Source of the DNA: Paenibacillus macerans | GTDB lineage: Bacteria > Bacillota > Bacilli > Paenibacillales > Paenibacillaceae | Direction of reading: 5' to 3' | NCBI RefSeq assembly: GCF_023715465.1 | Contig: NZ_JAMBOE010000002.1 | Location: 329,104-393,103 of the forward strand | Length of the DNA: 64,000 nucleotides | Part shown: positions 16,704 through 24,728 of the stretch, one piece after another | How the letters are laid out: every line of letters starts with the position of its first letter | Position numbering within the stretch: the first letter of the stretch is position 1 | Program-made: the position numbers and the translations under genes | Notes under the pieces: model-generated | Told to the model about the DNA's origin: nothing | Databases searched by the model: none | Seen by the model: the letters and a program-made list of their open reading frames with translations, nothing else

Positions 16704-16730
16704 ACCCGGGAACAATATTTGTTCCCGGGT
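16704..16730. terminator. Perfect 12-bp hairpin after the barrel-protein gene
   Basis: ACCCGGGAACAA, a 3-nt loop, then TTGTTCCCGGGT. It is 18 bp past the gene's stop and has no real T run, so it may be a transcript-stabilising or weak termination hairpin; a full terminator follows at 16615-16653. Confidence 0.6.
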
Positions 16731-16747
16731 GCAACCTATTTGTTGTA

Positions 16748-17476
16748 TTAAAAACTGTAATAATACCGCCCACTAAAAGATACGGAATTTGACCATTCTA
16801 CCCCGAAATCCTTTACAGTCTTTTTCCAAAGATCCAGAACCGCATCAGGAAGTGAACCATCATCCCTTTTTCTTACAGTTCCCGTTTTGTCATTATCCAA
16901 ATTTCTAACCCTCAGCACAGTATTAAAATCTGGATTATCAATGTCGCCACGAGTAGCCGCATCACCACGTTGTGATTCCTCTTTTTCTCCTTGTTCGTCA
17001 GTATAATTGGTAATTCGGCCTTCCCCCTGCACTTTACTTTCTGAAATGATTATCGTATTGCCATGTCCATAGGTGTAGGTTCCAGCGGGTTTTCTGGTTC
17101 CCCTTGGCAAAGCCTTATATTTAAAAGGAACAAAGACACCATCGTCTTGGATAAGAAATTGTTTAATATAGCCTTCGCCGTCATACTCAACTCGCAAACC
17201 GGGTTGCGGTGCGGGATTTTCGATTTTATATACCGGATAGTTTGCCGCTTCCGCTTTAATCTCATTTACTAATTGATTTTCTTCATCAAGCGCCTTCTGT
17301 TCGTCCGGGGTAAGGTTGGATTTCAATGGCTTCACACTGGAATTAGATTCAACTACAGGTGTTCCCTCTTCAACGATCACCATCTGATTATTCGCATCAT
17401 ATTCAATCACGGTTCCAGCATTCATTCTATCAGGGACTTGGTCATTTTGAGCTTGTTTCCTCTCTCTATTTTCCAT
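16748..17476 (-). CDS. Unknown protein with RlpA-like double-psi barrel features
   Basis: 242 residues. The last 110 contain YTYGHGNTIIISESKVQGEG, RGDIDNPDFNTVLRVRNLDN and RDDGSLPDAVLDLWK. These recall double-psi beta-barrel (RlpA/expansin-like) domains, in which a conserved 'DRGP...ID(L)S' segment carries the acidic residue. This is a pattern-level resemblance only. No signal peptide or membrane segment is visible, which is odd for such a fold. The ATG lacks a ribosome site; the AT-rich TTTTATATTATTC just before it could be a -10 giving a near-leaderless transcript. Two hairpins follow the gene. It stands alone between the sigma gene and an ABC exporter. Confidence 0.5.
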   Translation of the reverse strand: MENRERKQAQNDQVPDRMNAGTVIEYDANNQMVIVEEGTPVVESNSSVKPLKSNLTPDEQKALDEENQLVNEIKAEAANYPVYKIENPAPQPGLRVEYDGEGYIKQFLIQDDGVFVPFKYKALPRGTRKPAGTYTYGHGNTIIISESKVQGEGRITNYTDEQGEKEESQRGDAATRGDIDNPDFNTVLRVRNLDNDKTGTVRKRDDGSLPDAVLDLWKKTVKDFGVEWSNSVSFSGRYYYSF

Positions 17477-17866
17477 TATTAGAATAATATAAAAGAGAGA
17501 GACTTGTCCTTACAGAATGGTTACACTGGCGGTTACAAAGTCATTACAACTGAATACGGCTCCGCTGAGAACTGAAAGGAATAGTTGCAAAATATACATT
17601 TACTTATCCGGAAATGCTACTACAACGCTTGATTAAATGTAAAACCTGCAATTCCTCCGCTATATTTCGAAAAAGAGCAAAGAGACGAGGAAATACTTGT
17701 ATGAAATACAATTAAACGAATGATTGGGTAAATGGATATAAACTTAGTTGTATGATTTGCAATTCATGATCAGAGCCAGGCCGATCAAGCACATTTTTTC
17801 CGCCAATCGACCAGCCCATAAGGCGAAATAAAAAGGCTGCGATGTTTTTCTGTTTTGGTCAAGCCT
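17477..17866. other. Gene-free AT-rich region
   Basis: Nearly 400 bp without a supportable gene. It should hold the promoter for the minus-strand gene at 16748-17476. A long frame here (17744 rightwards) is a shadow of the permease gene. No repeat shared with other parts of the window was seen. Confidence 0.5.
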
Positions 17867-17908
17867 AAAAAAAACCGGATTACTGGTTATGAGCAACCAA
17901 TAATCCGG
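17867..17908 (-). terminator. Terminator after the ABC-2 exporter operon
   Basis: On the minus strand CCGGATTATTGGTT pairs with AACCAGTAATCCGG (one mismatch) across a 6-nt loop and is followed by eight T. It lies about 35 bp past the last permease stop. Confidence 0.88.
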
Positions 17909-17943
17909 AATTTCCGAAACACTTATTCCCTTACACACAAAAG

Positions 17944-18729
17944 CTAAGATCCCGCTCCCCGGTACCGTTTTACGCCATAGTTCCAAGAGGTGATGCCGAT
18001 CGCCAGAAAAACCACGCCAACGAATGGAGTGAGCCAAGCCATCATCTGCATCTCCTCCCGGTGCAAAAATAGCGAAGCCGGATAAACGCCAACGAAAGCG
18101 AACGGCAAAATCCAGGTCAGCAGCACCTGAATCGCTCGGTTGTAAATCGTCACCGGATAGCGGCCATATCCTTGGACGTTGTACATCAGCGGCAAGATGC
18201 CGGTCGGCGCATCGGAATAAAACGACAGCGAGGTCAGCGTCGTATAAATCCCCGTGTAAATGGCGACCGCACTCAAAGTGAACAGGATCATGGCTGGAAT
18301 CGTCCACCACTCCATGCCAAGGCCCAGTTGCGCCCCGCTGACGCCCATGATGATCAAGCCGATGATCGAGCCGACGAGCGCCGGCGGATCGACGTTTTCC
18401 AGGAAGATCTGGAACAGGTTGTAGGCCGGCCGGGTCATGATCCGGTCCATTTCGCCTTTGACGATATAACGTTCGCTGAAGTTCCACATATTGACGAAAC
18501 AGCTAAACACCCCGAACGGCACCATAAAAAAGCCGTAAACGAACACCACTTCGCTTTCGCTCCAGCCGCCGAGGCTGTCGGTGTGCATGAAGATGACAAA
18601 AATGAAAATCAGGTTCGTCGCCTGAAACAGCAAATCGGAAATGACCTCCACCCAAAAATCCGCGCGATAGGTCAGCCGGGTTTTCATATAATTTTTCAAA
18701 TATTCGCCAATGAGGCCCAAATAGTACAT
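17944..18729 (-). CDS. ABC-2 type permease (second of pair)
   Basis: 261 residues from an ATG preceded by AAGGAGG; the frame upstream to 18774 is not needed. Six hydrophobic segments are visible, for instance LLFQATNLIFIFVIFMHT and WLTPFVGVVFLAIGITSW. The pattern (YLKNYMKTRLTYRADFWVEV at the start, VKGEMDRIMTRPAYNLFQIF in the middle) is that of the paired ABC-2 permeases COG3694. It follows the sister permease by seven bases and an ATPase gene. Expected role: export of an unknown compound, with the pair forming the membrane pore. Confidence 0.86.
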   Translation of the reverse strand: MYYLGLIGEYLKNYMKTRLTYRADFWVEVISDLLFQATNLIFIFVIFMHTDSLGGWSESEVVFVYGFFMVPFGVFSCFVNMWNFSERYIVKGEMDRIMTRPAYNLFQIFLENVDPPALVGSIIGLIIMGVSGAQLGLGMEWWTIPAMILFTLSAVAIYTGIYTTLTSLSFYSDAPTGILPLMYNVQGYGRYPVTIYNRAIQVLLTWILPFAFVGVYPASLFLHREEMQMMAWLTPFVGVVFLAIGITSWNYGVKRYRGAGS

Positions 18730-18736
18730 GTTGTTC

Positions 18737-19540
18737 TCAACCTCCTTGAACGAACAGGCGCCGCCGCGACGCATGATACAGCCAAACCATCGGAATCAGC
18801 AAAATGACGAACCAGACGACCTGAATGCCCAGCACGCTCCAAATCGAGGCGCCTTGAATCCGGCCCGTAAACACGGAGCCCGGCAAATAGGTAATCGCCT
18901 GAAATGGCAGGTAATTCATGATCCCCGAAAGCCAGGACGGAAACAGGCTGATCGGAATGATGAGCCCCGAAAACAGATCGACGACGACACGTTTCATGCG
19001 CATAAAGCCTTCGTTATTTTCCACGAAAAAAGCCATCAGCCCGGTGATAATGTTGAGCTGCGAATTGATCAGGAAGCTGAAAAACAGCATCACGAGGAAC
19101 CCCGCCCAGGCGGACGGCGCCGTCGGCAGCTTCACCGGATACAGCAGCATGGCCACGGCCATGCCGGGAATCATCAGCATCAGAAAGCGGAACATCCCTT
19201 CACCGAGGCCCTGCATCATCTTGACAAGCACATAGTTATAAGGACGAATGAATTGGATGGCGATGCTGCCGTCGCGGATATCCGTGGAGATTTCCCGGTC
19301 GAGATTGTTGAAATAAAAAGCTCTCGCCATCCATGATACAGCCAGATAAGTCGTCATCTGCGAAGCGGTAAAGCCGCCAAGCTCGCCGCCCCCGCCATAG
19401 ATCGCTTTCCACGTAAAATAATAAACCCCGATGTTCAGCGTATAAATCAAAATGCCCGAATAATAATTCACCCGGTAAGCCAGCATTGTCAAAAAACGGA
19501 TGCGGATAAAGTCGATGTAAGCTCCTAAGGTGTTAGACAT
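18737..19540 (-). CDS. ABC-2 type permease (first of pair)
   Basis: 267 residues with six predicted membrane segments and family parts such as DFIRIRFLTMLAYRVNYYSG and DIRDGSIAIQFIRPYNYVLV. It corresponds to the COG4587 permeases found with COG3694 and COG4586 partners. It overlaps the ATPase gene by eight bases, showing translational coupling. The substrate is unknown; relatives are often annotated as drug or daunorubicin-type exporters without proof. Confidence 0.86.
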   Translation of the reverse strand: MSNTLGAYIDFIRIRFLTMLAYRVNYYSGILIYTLNIGVYYFTWKAIYGGGGELGGFTASQMTTYLAVSWMARAFYFNNLDREISTDIRDGSIAIQFIRPYNYVLVKMMQGLGEGMFRFLMLMIPGMAVAMLLYPVKLPTAPSAWAGFLVMLFFSFLINSQLNIITGLMAFFVENNEGFMRMKRVVVDLFSGLIIPISLFPSWLSGIMNYLPFQAITYLPGSVFTGRIQGASIWSVLGIQVVWFVILLIPMVWLYHASRRRLFVQGG

Positions 19541-20582
19541 GGACTACCGCACCTTCGCTTTCGGCCGGCTCGTCCGTTTTTTTCTCCGCCGTACCGGCTT
19601 GGTAGATGCTGCGCACGATTTCGTCGGTATTCGTCTCGATGATTTTGATATCGGTGATGTCCGCTTTGCCGACGACTTGCCCCAGCACCTCGGACACGCC
19701 GATGTCGAGAGGAATCCATACTTTGGCGTTCAAATCGTTTTCCGCCGTCCAAACCACCGGCAGCGAACCGGTCCAGGACCGGAGCTGATCGAGCTTGGTC
19801 GCCGTCCCAAATTGGAACAGCACCTCCCTGCCTGTACCCCAGCGGTTTTTGAGCTCCTCCAACCCGCCGTCGTAAATGATCCGGCCGTCGTCAAGCATGA
19901 TGACCCGGGAGCACAGCGCTTCGATATCCTGCAGGTCGTGCGTGGTCAGCAGAATTGTCGTGCCGTGCTCGCGGTTCATATCTTTCAGGAAATCGCGGAT
20001 TTCCGATTTAACCACAATGTCCAGGCCGATCGTCGGTTCGTCGAGGAACACGATCGACGGATTGTGCAGCAGCGCGGCGACAAGCTCGCACCGCATCCGC
20101 TGGCCCAGGCTCAGCTTGCGCACCGGGCGGTTCAGCAGCTCCTGCAGCTGCAGCCGTTCCACCAGCTCGTCCAGCCTCTTCTTGTAATCGGCCTGCGGCA
20201 CGCGGTACACTTTGCGCAGCAGCTCAAACGATTCGATCACGCCGATGTCCCACCACAGCTGGCTGCGCTGCCCGAACACGACGCCGATATGCTGCACGAA
20301 CTTTTCGCGCTCGGCATAGGGCACGAAGCCCCCTACCTTCAAATGACCCGAAGTCGGCACGAGGATACCGGTCAGCATTTTGATCGTTGTCGACTTCCCG
20401 GCCCCGTTTTCCCCGATATAACCGCAGATTTCCCCCTCCGGAATCTGAAAAGAAATATCTTTAACGGCGGCCACTTCGTTATACTCCCTCTTAAACAAAT
20501 CAAGGAAGGCCCCTTTGAGGCCTCCGCGATTTTTCTGCACTTTAAATGTTTTGCGCAAGTCTTGCACTTCAATGGCAGCCAT
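19533..20582 (-). CDS. ABC-2 exporter ATP-binding protein
   Basis: 349 residues. Walker A is GENGAGKS at about residues 57-64, the signature LSLGQR is near 157, Walker B IVFLDEP near 180, and the switch histidine lies in LLTTHD. The long form, with an extra segment after the first strand (FLDLFKREYNEVAAV) and a C-terminal extension of about 80 residues, fits COG4586. It is the first gene of a three-gene minus-strand exporter operon. Upstream lies repeat family C, which must contain or border its promoter. Confidence 0.93.
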   Translation of the reverse strand: MAAIEVQDLRKTFKVQKNRGGLKGAFLDLFKREYNEVAAVKDISFQIPEGEICGYIGENGAGKSTTIKMLTGILVPTSGHLKVGGFVPYAEREKFVQHIGVVFGQRSQLWWDIGVIESFELLRKVYRVPQADYKKRLDELVERLQLQELLNRPVRKLSLGQRMRCELVAALLHNPSIVFLDEPTIGLDIVVKSEIRDFLKDMNREHGTTILLTTHDLQDIEALCSRVIMLDDGRIIYDGGLEELKNRWGTGREVLFQFGTATKLDQLRSWTGSLPVVWTAENDLNAKVWIPLDIGVSEVLGQVVGKADITDIKIIETNTDEIVRSIYQAGTAEKKTDEPAESEGAVVHV

Positions 20583-20602
20583 GTCATCCCTCGCTTCTAG
20601 CG

Positions 20603-20776
20603 GTAGTTCAAAAAGTCATCTTTTGATCACGATGCAGGTCAAGAAGCGGATTCGACGTCGAATCTTGAATTCAGCCGGGCCTTCCGGTGCTCACGTACCC
20701 AAAACGTACGCTCCGCTCCTCAGTCCCTAGCTTCATCCAACCTTCTCGGTGCTAAAAAGCTGACTTTTTGAACTTA
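20603..20776. repeat. Family C repeat element with 13-bp terminal inverted repeats
   Basis: AGTTCAAAAAGTC at 20605-20617 and its exact complement GACTTTTTGAACT at 20762-20774 bound a 170-bp non-coding element. Its inside contains short palindromes such as ACGTACCCAAAACGTACG. No transposase is encoded, so it is MITE-like. I believe similar sequences are common between Paenibacillus genes, but that is from memory. It lies upstream of the exporter ATPase gene. Confidence 0.72.
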
Positions 20777-20887
20777 CACTTCTATAAATTTTAGCCCGCT
20801 AAAAATTATATAGTAACTTCCACGAAAGCACCAGACCTTAAGAGCGCGCATTCAAAAGTTTAGTCACGTTCAAAAGTCGGAAAAGCG

Positions 20888-20902
20888 GACTTTTTGAACT
20901 AC
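20888..20902. repeat. Solo end of repeat family C
   Basis: GACTTTTTGAACTAC repeats the right terminal sequence of the element at 20603-20776 about 115 bp further on, touching the stop of the response-regulator pseudogene. It suggests a second, nested or decayed insertion, or a composite element ending here. Confidence 0.6.
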
Positions 20903-20903
20903 C

Positions 20904-21596
20904 TTATAGATTAAAGCGGTAGCCGACGCCCCAGATTGTCTCGATATACTGCGGCTTGGACGGATCACGCTCGATTTTCTCCCTTAATTTGCTGATATAC
21001 ACCGTTACGGAGGCGACATCGCCCAGCGAGTCCATGCCCCATATTTTTTCGAATAGCTCGTCTTTCGTAAACACCCGGTTGGGGTGCATCGCCAAAAACA
21101 ACAACAGATCGTATTCCTTACCGGTAAGCGACAGCTCCACGCCGTCCACCCAAACCTTTCGCGACAGCTTGTCGATGCGGAGGCCGCGGATGCGCAGTTC
21201 ATCCTACTCCTTTGTCCGAATGCTGCCCGTCAGGCGCTCATAGCGGGTGAGGTGCGCCTTGACCCGGGCCATCAGCTCGCCGAGGCTAAACGGCTTAATG
21301 ATGTAATCGTCGGCGCCCAGGCCAAGGCCGCGGATTTTATCGATATCTTCTTTTTTCGCGGAAACCATCAGGATCGGAATATCTTTGGCCTCCCGTACCC
21401 GCCGGCAGATCTCAAAACCGTCCGTGCCCGGCAGCATTAAGTCAAGCACGATCAGATCAAAAACCTCCTCCAGCGCCCGCTTGAGTCCCGTGTCTCCGGT
21501 TGGGGCGACTTCCGCGAGGTAGCCGCTTGCCGTTAAATAATCCCGCTCGACCTCGGCAATCACCGGGTCGTCCTCGATAATCAAAATTCGCTTCAT
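20904..21596 (-). pseudogene. OmpR-family response regulator interrupted by an in-frame amber codon
   Basis: Residues 1-130 form a complete receiver domain: MKRILIIEDD with the acidic pocket, phosphoacceptor Asp in LIVLDLMLPG, the Thr/Ser-equivalent in LMVSAKKED and Lys in DDYIIKPFS. Codon 131 is TAG (21206-21204), after GSIRTKE. The same frame then continues without change through DELRIRGLRIDKLSRKVWVD and a complete winged-helix domain (LTGKEYDLLLFLAMHPNRVF to YIETIWGVGYRFNL). Only the one stop separates the halves. It overlaps the kinase gene by four bases. It could be a true nonsense mutation, suppressed readthrough, two separate polypeptides or a sequencing error. Confidence 0.85.
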
Positions 21597-23107
21597 TCCT
21601 GTTCACCGCCCATCGGTAAATTTCCCCGCCTCGGCAGCGTAAAAGAGATCGCCGTCCCTTCGCCAACCGCGCTGTCCGCCCGCACGCTCCCGCCATGCTC
21701 CTCGACGATCTGCCGCACGATCGCCAGCCCCAGCCCGCTGCCGCCGGTCGTCGAGCTCCGGGCAGTCTCGGCCCGGTAGAAGCGCTCGAACACGTGCGGC
21801 AGCGCCTCGCCGGCGATGCCTGCCCCGTTGTCCGCGATGCGGATGATCGCTTCGCGCGGGCGCGCGTCCAGCTCGATGCGCAGGCGCTTTTCCGGCTTAT
21901 TCATATATTGTAGACTGTTGCCGCCGATATTCATCAGCACCCGCTTCAGTTTGTCCCGGTCGGCCAAAACCGTCAGCGGTCCCGCCAGCTTGGTGCGGAA
22001 TTCCACCTTCACGTCCTTGTAGCTTGGGTCGGCCTTCAATTCTTCCGCCCACTCCTCCAGGAAGCGATGCAGATCAACCGGCTCAAAATGAAACGGCAGC
22101 CGCTTTAAATCCAGCTTGGAGAACAGGAACAGCTCTTCGATCAGCCGGTCCATATCCGCCGTTTTCTGGCCGATCATGGAGATATACTTATCCCGTTTCT
22201 CCTCCGTATCGGCGATTCCGTCGCGCAGTCCTTCAACGCAGGCTTTGATTCCGGTGATCGGGGTTTTCAGATCATGCGAAATGTTTGAGATCAGCTCTTT
22301 GCGGTTCTCCTCGTATTGCAGCTGCAGCCGGATCGACGCTTTCAGCCGTTCCCGCATTTCCTCAAACGCTTCCCCAACTTCGCCGAATTCATCCCTGCGC
22401 TTTAGGTCGAGCGGTTGGTCCAACTCCCCTTCCTTAATCCGCTCCGCCGCATGCTTTAACGTGTATAGTGGGCGGATGATGCTGCGGGATACGAAAAACG
22501 TCAGCAGCAGGTTAGTGAAGGCGATGACGATCAACAGGGACAGAAACAACGTCGGCATGAACTGTGACATTTTGTTGAAAACCGGATTCAAATCGGAAAG
22601 CAAATACAGCGAGCCCGGGCTTTGGTCGGCAAAAACGAAATCGACCCGCTCCGCGTTGTAGCGGCCGTTTACCTTTGCCCCTTTTTTCCAACCGGCAAAC
22701 CGCCGTTCGTCACTAGGCCCAACCTTGCTTAAATCGTTCTGCAGCCCTTCGCGGTCCACGCCGGATGAGGCGAACAGCACTTCTCCGTTTTTGACGACGA
22801 CCAGACCGGCTTGCAGCTTTTGCAGCGTTTCGTCCGTCTTCGTGAGAAATACCTTGTCCGTAAACAGCCCGGAATCATGTTCCGCGACGAATTTGACCCC
22901 GTCCATCACCCGTTCTCGTTGATTGATCGTTTCCCAAAACTGCGAAAGCGCAACGCCATGCACAGGTAAGATGCCCTCTTTATTTCCGGCGCCCGCATCG
23001 CCGCCAAAAAACACGCGGGTGAGGATAATCCCGATGATAGAAATCAAAACAAACGGGATAAGCACCATGGCTACATAGGAAAGGATAAGTCTGCGTCGGA
23101 TCGTCAT
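21593..23107 (-). CDS. Membrane sensor histidine kinase
   Basis: 504 residues from an ATG with GGGGA upstream; the 528-residue version begins with a TTG inside the previous gene. A first membrane segment (LILSYVAMVLIPFVLISIIG) and a second near residue 200 enclose an outer sensor region of about 160 residues. HAMP (RSIIRPLYTLKHAAERI), HisKA with NISHDLKTPITGIKAC, and HATPase boxes (LMNIGGNSLQY, DNGAGIAG, GGSGLGLAIVRQ) follow. It is the partner of the amber-interrupted response regulator downstream and is co-transcribed with an ABC exporter and a secreted protein. Inference: it senses an envelope condition and adjusts that exporter. Confidence 0.93.
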   Translation of the reverse strand: MTIRRRLILSYVAMVLIPFVLISIIGIILTRVFFGGDAGAGNKEGILPVHGVALSQFWETINQRERVMDGVKFVAEHDSGLFTDKVFLTKTDETLQKLQAGLVVVKNGEVLFASSGVDREGLQNDLSKVGPSDERRFAGWKKGAKVNGRYNAERVDFVFADQSPGSLYLLSDLNPVFNKMSQFMPTLFLSLLIVIAFTNLLLTFFVSRSIIRPLYTLKHAAERIKEGELDQPLDLKRRDEFGEVGEAFEEMRERLKASIRLQLQYEENRKELISNISHDLKTPITGIKACVEGLRDGIADTEEKRDKYISMIGQKTADMDRLIEELFLFSKLDLKRLPFHFEPVDLHRFLEEWAEELKADPSYKDVKVEFRTKLAGPLTVLADRDKLKRVLMNIGGNSLQYMNKPEKRLRIELDARPREAIIRIADNGAGIAGEALPHVFERFYRAETARSSTTGGSGLGLAIVRQIVEEHGGSVRADSAVGEGTAISFTLPRRGNLPMGGEQE

Positions 23108-23159
23108 GCGTGAAAAGTCCCCTTCAGGTGAGATGTACTTCGTTAAAGTGCATAACCTC

Positions 23160-23909
23160 TTAAAACGACTTTCGTTCAAAAGTGGCGAGACCGCCTATAT
23201 ATGCCATCATACTATAAGCGAGCAGAATGAAAAAAGATGGCAGCAGCTTGCCCGCAGGTGCCCCGCCTCCGCCCCATAACAAATGCCAATCGGTATAGGA
23301 ATATAGCGACCACAGGGCCAGCGGCGGATAAAAAAGCGGCAGCAGCTTGCCGGCAAGGTAGACGAGGACGGCGCAGCCCAGCGCGGCGGCGCTGCCGGCA
23401 AAATACTGGGCGATCCAGACGGCCGCCAGGCTAACGGCCAGCATCGGAAGCACGGATACCGCATAGGCGATCGTACTTTCCGCCCACTCCGCCAGCGGAT
23501 CAGCTGAACCGGCCCACAGGCCGCAAACGGATGACGCCAGCCAGGCGGCAGCCAAAATGATGGCCGTAAACGCAGCCAAAGCCAGAGCTTTGGAGGCGAA
23601 CAGCTTGGCGCGTGTCACCGGGAGCACCAAGGCCAGCTTGATCGTACGCGCCGCCGCTTCACCGGCAAACAAATCCGCCGCCGACAGCGCCAAATATAGC
23701 GGCAGCAGGATGCCGGTAAACAGGTTCAGCGTCAAAAGAGCAGCCTGCCCGCTAAGCGCAGCGCCGAGCCCGGCGGCATCGGTCCAAAACCGCGTCAACA
23801 GCGTCAGCAGCAAGGGGACAAGCACCGCCAGCCCCAACATCGCCTTTGTGCTTTTTTTCAACCACAGCTTTTCCAGTTCATTATGCCAACTCGCCAGCAA
23901 ACTGCTCAC
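23160..23909 (-). CDS. ABC exporter permease subunit
   Basis: 249 residues from a GTG nine bases after AGGAGG; the 258-residue frame starts with an unsupported TTG. About six hydrophobic segments are visible, including AMLGLAVLVPLLLTLLTRFW, TIKLALVLPVTRAKLFASKA and FFILLAYSMMAYIGGLATFE. Weak resemblance to ABC-2/lantibiotic-immunity permeases. Its start lies inside the preceding ATPase gene (29-base overlap), indicating translational coupling. It is Ala/Leu-rich and very GC-rich. The substrate is unknown. Confidence 0.82.
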   Translation of the reverse strand: MSSLLASWHNELEKLWLKKSTKAMLGLAVLVPLLLTLLTRFWTDAAGLGAALSGQAALLTLNLFTGILLPLYLALSAADLFAGEAAARTIKLALVLPVTRAKLFASKALALAAFTAIILAAAWLASSVCGLWAGSADPLAEWAESTIAYAVSVLPMLAVSLAAVWIAQYFAGSAAALGCAVLVYLAGKLLPLFYPPLALWSLYSYTDWHLLWGGGGAPAGKLLPSFFILLAYSMMAYIGGLATFERKSF

Positions 23910-24639
23910 GGCTTTCCGCCTCCTTTCCTGCTCCAATCGTATTCAAATAATATTCCTCCAGCACCATTCCCGGCGGAATCAGCTGAAACCGGCTGCCGAA
24001 CCGGAGCAGTTCGCCGTGATGGAGAATACCGATATGCGTTGCGATCGGCTCAAGATGGCTGATCATATGGCTGGACACAAGAAAAGCGATCCCTTCCTGA
24101 CGGGATAACCGTTCCATCGTATTCCGGAACTCCGCCATCCCACCGATATCCAGCCCATTGGTCGGCTCGTCGAGGATGACCATCCGGGGACGGTGCAGCA
24201 GCGCCGCGGCGAGCGCCAACCTCTGCTTCATCCCCAGTGAATACTGCTTGGCCCGCTCATGCTTGAAAGGGGCGAGGCCAACCAGCTCCAGCACTTCATC
24301 AAGCCGGGCCGCCGTTACCTCCGGGTAAAGCCGCGCCGCTTGCCGCAAATTTTGATATCCGGTCATGTACTCGTACGCGTCAGCCGTCTCGATCACGCAG
24401 CCGACTTGGGCCATCGCTTGCTCAAACCGCGTTTCCGGGTCCAACCCGAACAGACGCACCGTTCCCGTGTCGGGGCGGCATAATCCGGTGATCGTCTTGA
24501 GCAGCGTCGTTTTGCCGGCCCCGTTTTGGCCGAACAGCCCGACGATTTCACCGGCGTGTACGTTAAAGCTAATATCGTAAATTCCGCGTTGATTGCGGAA
24601 TCGCTTGGTCACGTTATTTACGCTCAAAAGGGCGTCCAT
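23881..24639 (-). CDS. ABC exporter ATP-binding protein
   Basis: 252 residues, ATG after AAAGGAGGG. Walker A GQNGAGKT (about 37-44), signature YSLGMKQR (about 133-140), Walker B MVILDEP, and H-loop VSSHMI. The short form and the partner permease fit bacitracin/lantibiotic-type exporters (BcrA-like), often encoded with two-component systems. The operon order here is secreted protein, ATPase, permease, kinase, regulator. A role in resistance to an envelope-active compound is an inference from this context. Confidence 0.92.
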   Translation of the reverse strand: MDALLSVNNVTKRFRNQRGIYDISFNVHAGEIVGLFGQNGAGKTTLLKTITGLCRPDTGTVRLFGLDPETRFEQAMAQVGCVIETADAYEYMTGYQNLRQAARLYPEVTAARLDEVLELVGLAPFKHERAKQYSLGMKQRLALAAALLHRPRMVILDEPTNGLDIGGMAEFRNTMERLSRQEGIAFLVSSHMISHLEPIATHIGILHHGELLRFGSRFQLIPPGMVLEEYYLNTIGAGKEAESREQFAGELA

Positions 24640-24665
24640 GACAGCATTCCCTCCTTTAGTATAAG

Positions 24666-24694
24666 CAGCGCCGGGCCATGGTTGCCCGGCGCTG
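24666..24694. promoter_or_regulatory. Strong hairpin in front of the exporter ATPase gene
   Basis: CAGCGCCGGGC and GCCCGGCGCTG pair perfectly over 11 bp across a 7-nt loop, ending about 10 bases before the AAAGGAGGG ribosome site of the ATPase gene. No T run follows, so it is probably an mRNA processing or stability element between the secreted-protein gene and the exporter genes. Confidence 0.6.
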
Positions 24695-24728
24695 TCCGCC
24701 CGCTAGGAGCGGTCCTTCCTTAGCGGCA

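Noticed and set aside
17744..18487. 247-codon frame over the exporter permease
   Set aside because: Rich in Asp/Arg/His typical of a shadow; the permease frame has clear membrane segments and a ribosome site.
19530..20600. 356-codon plus-strand frame antisense to the ABC ATPase
   Set aside because: The minus strand has all Walker motifs; the plus frame has no recognisable domain.
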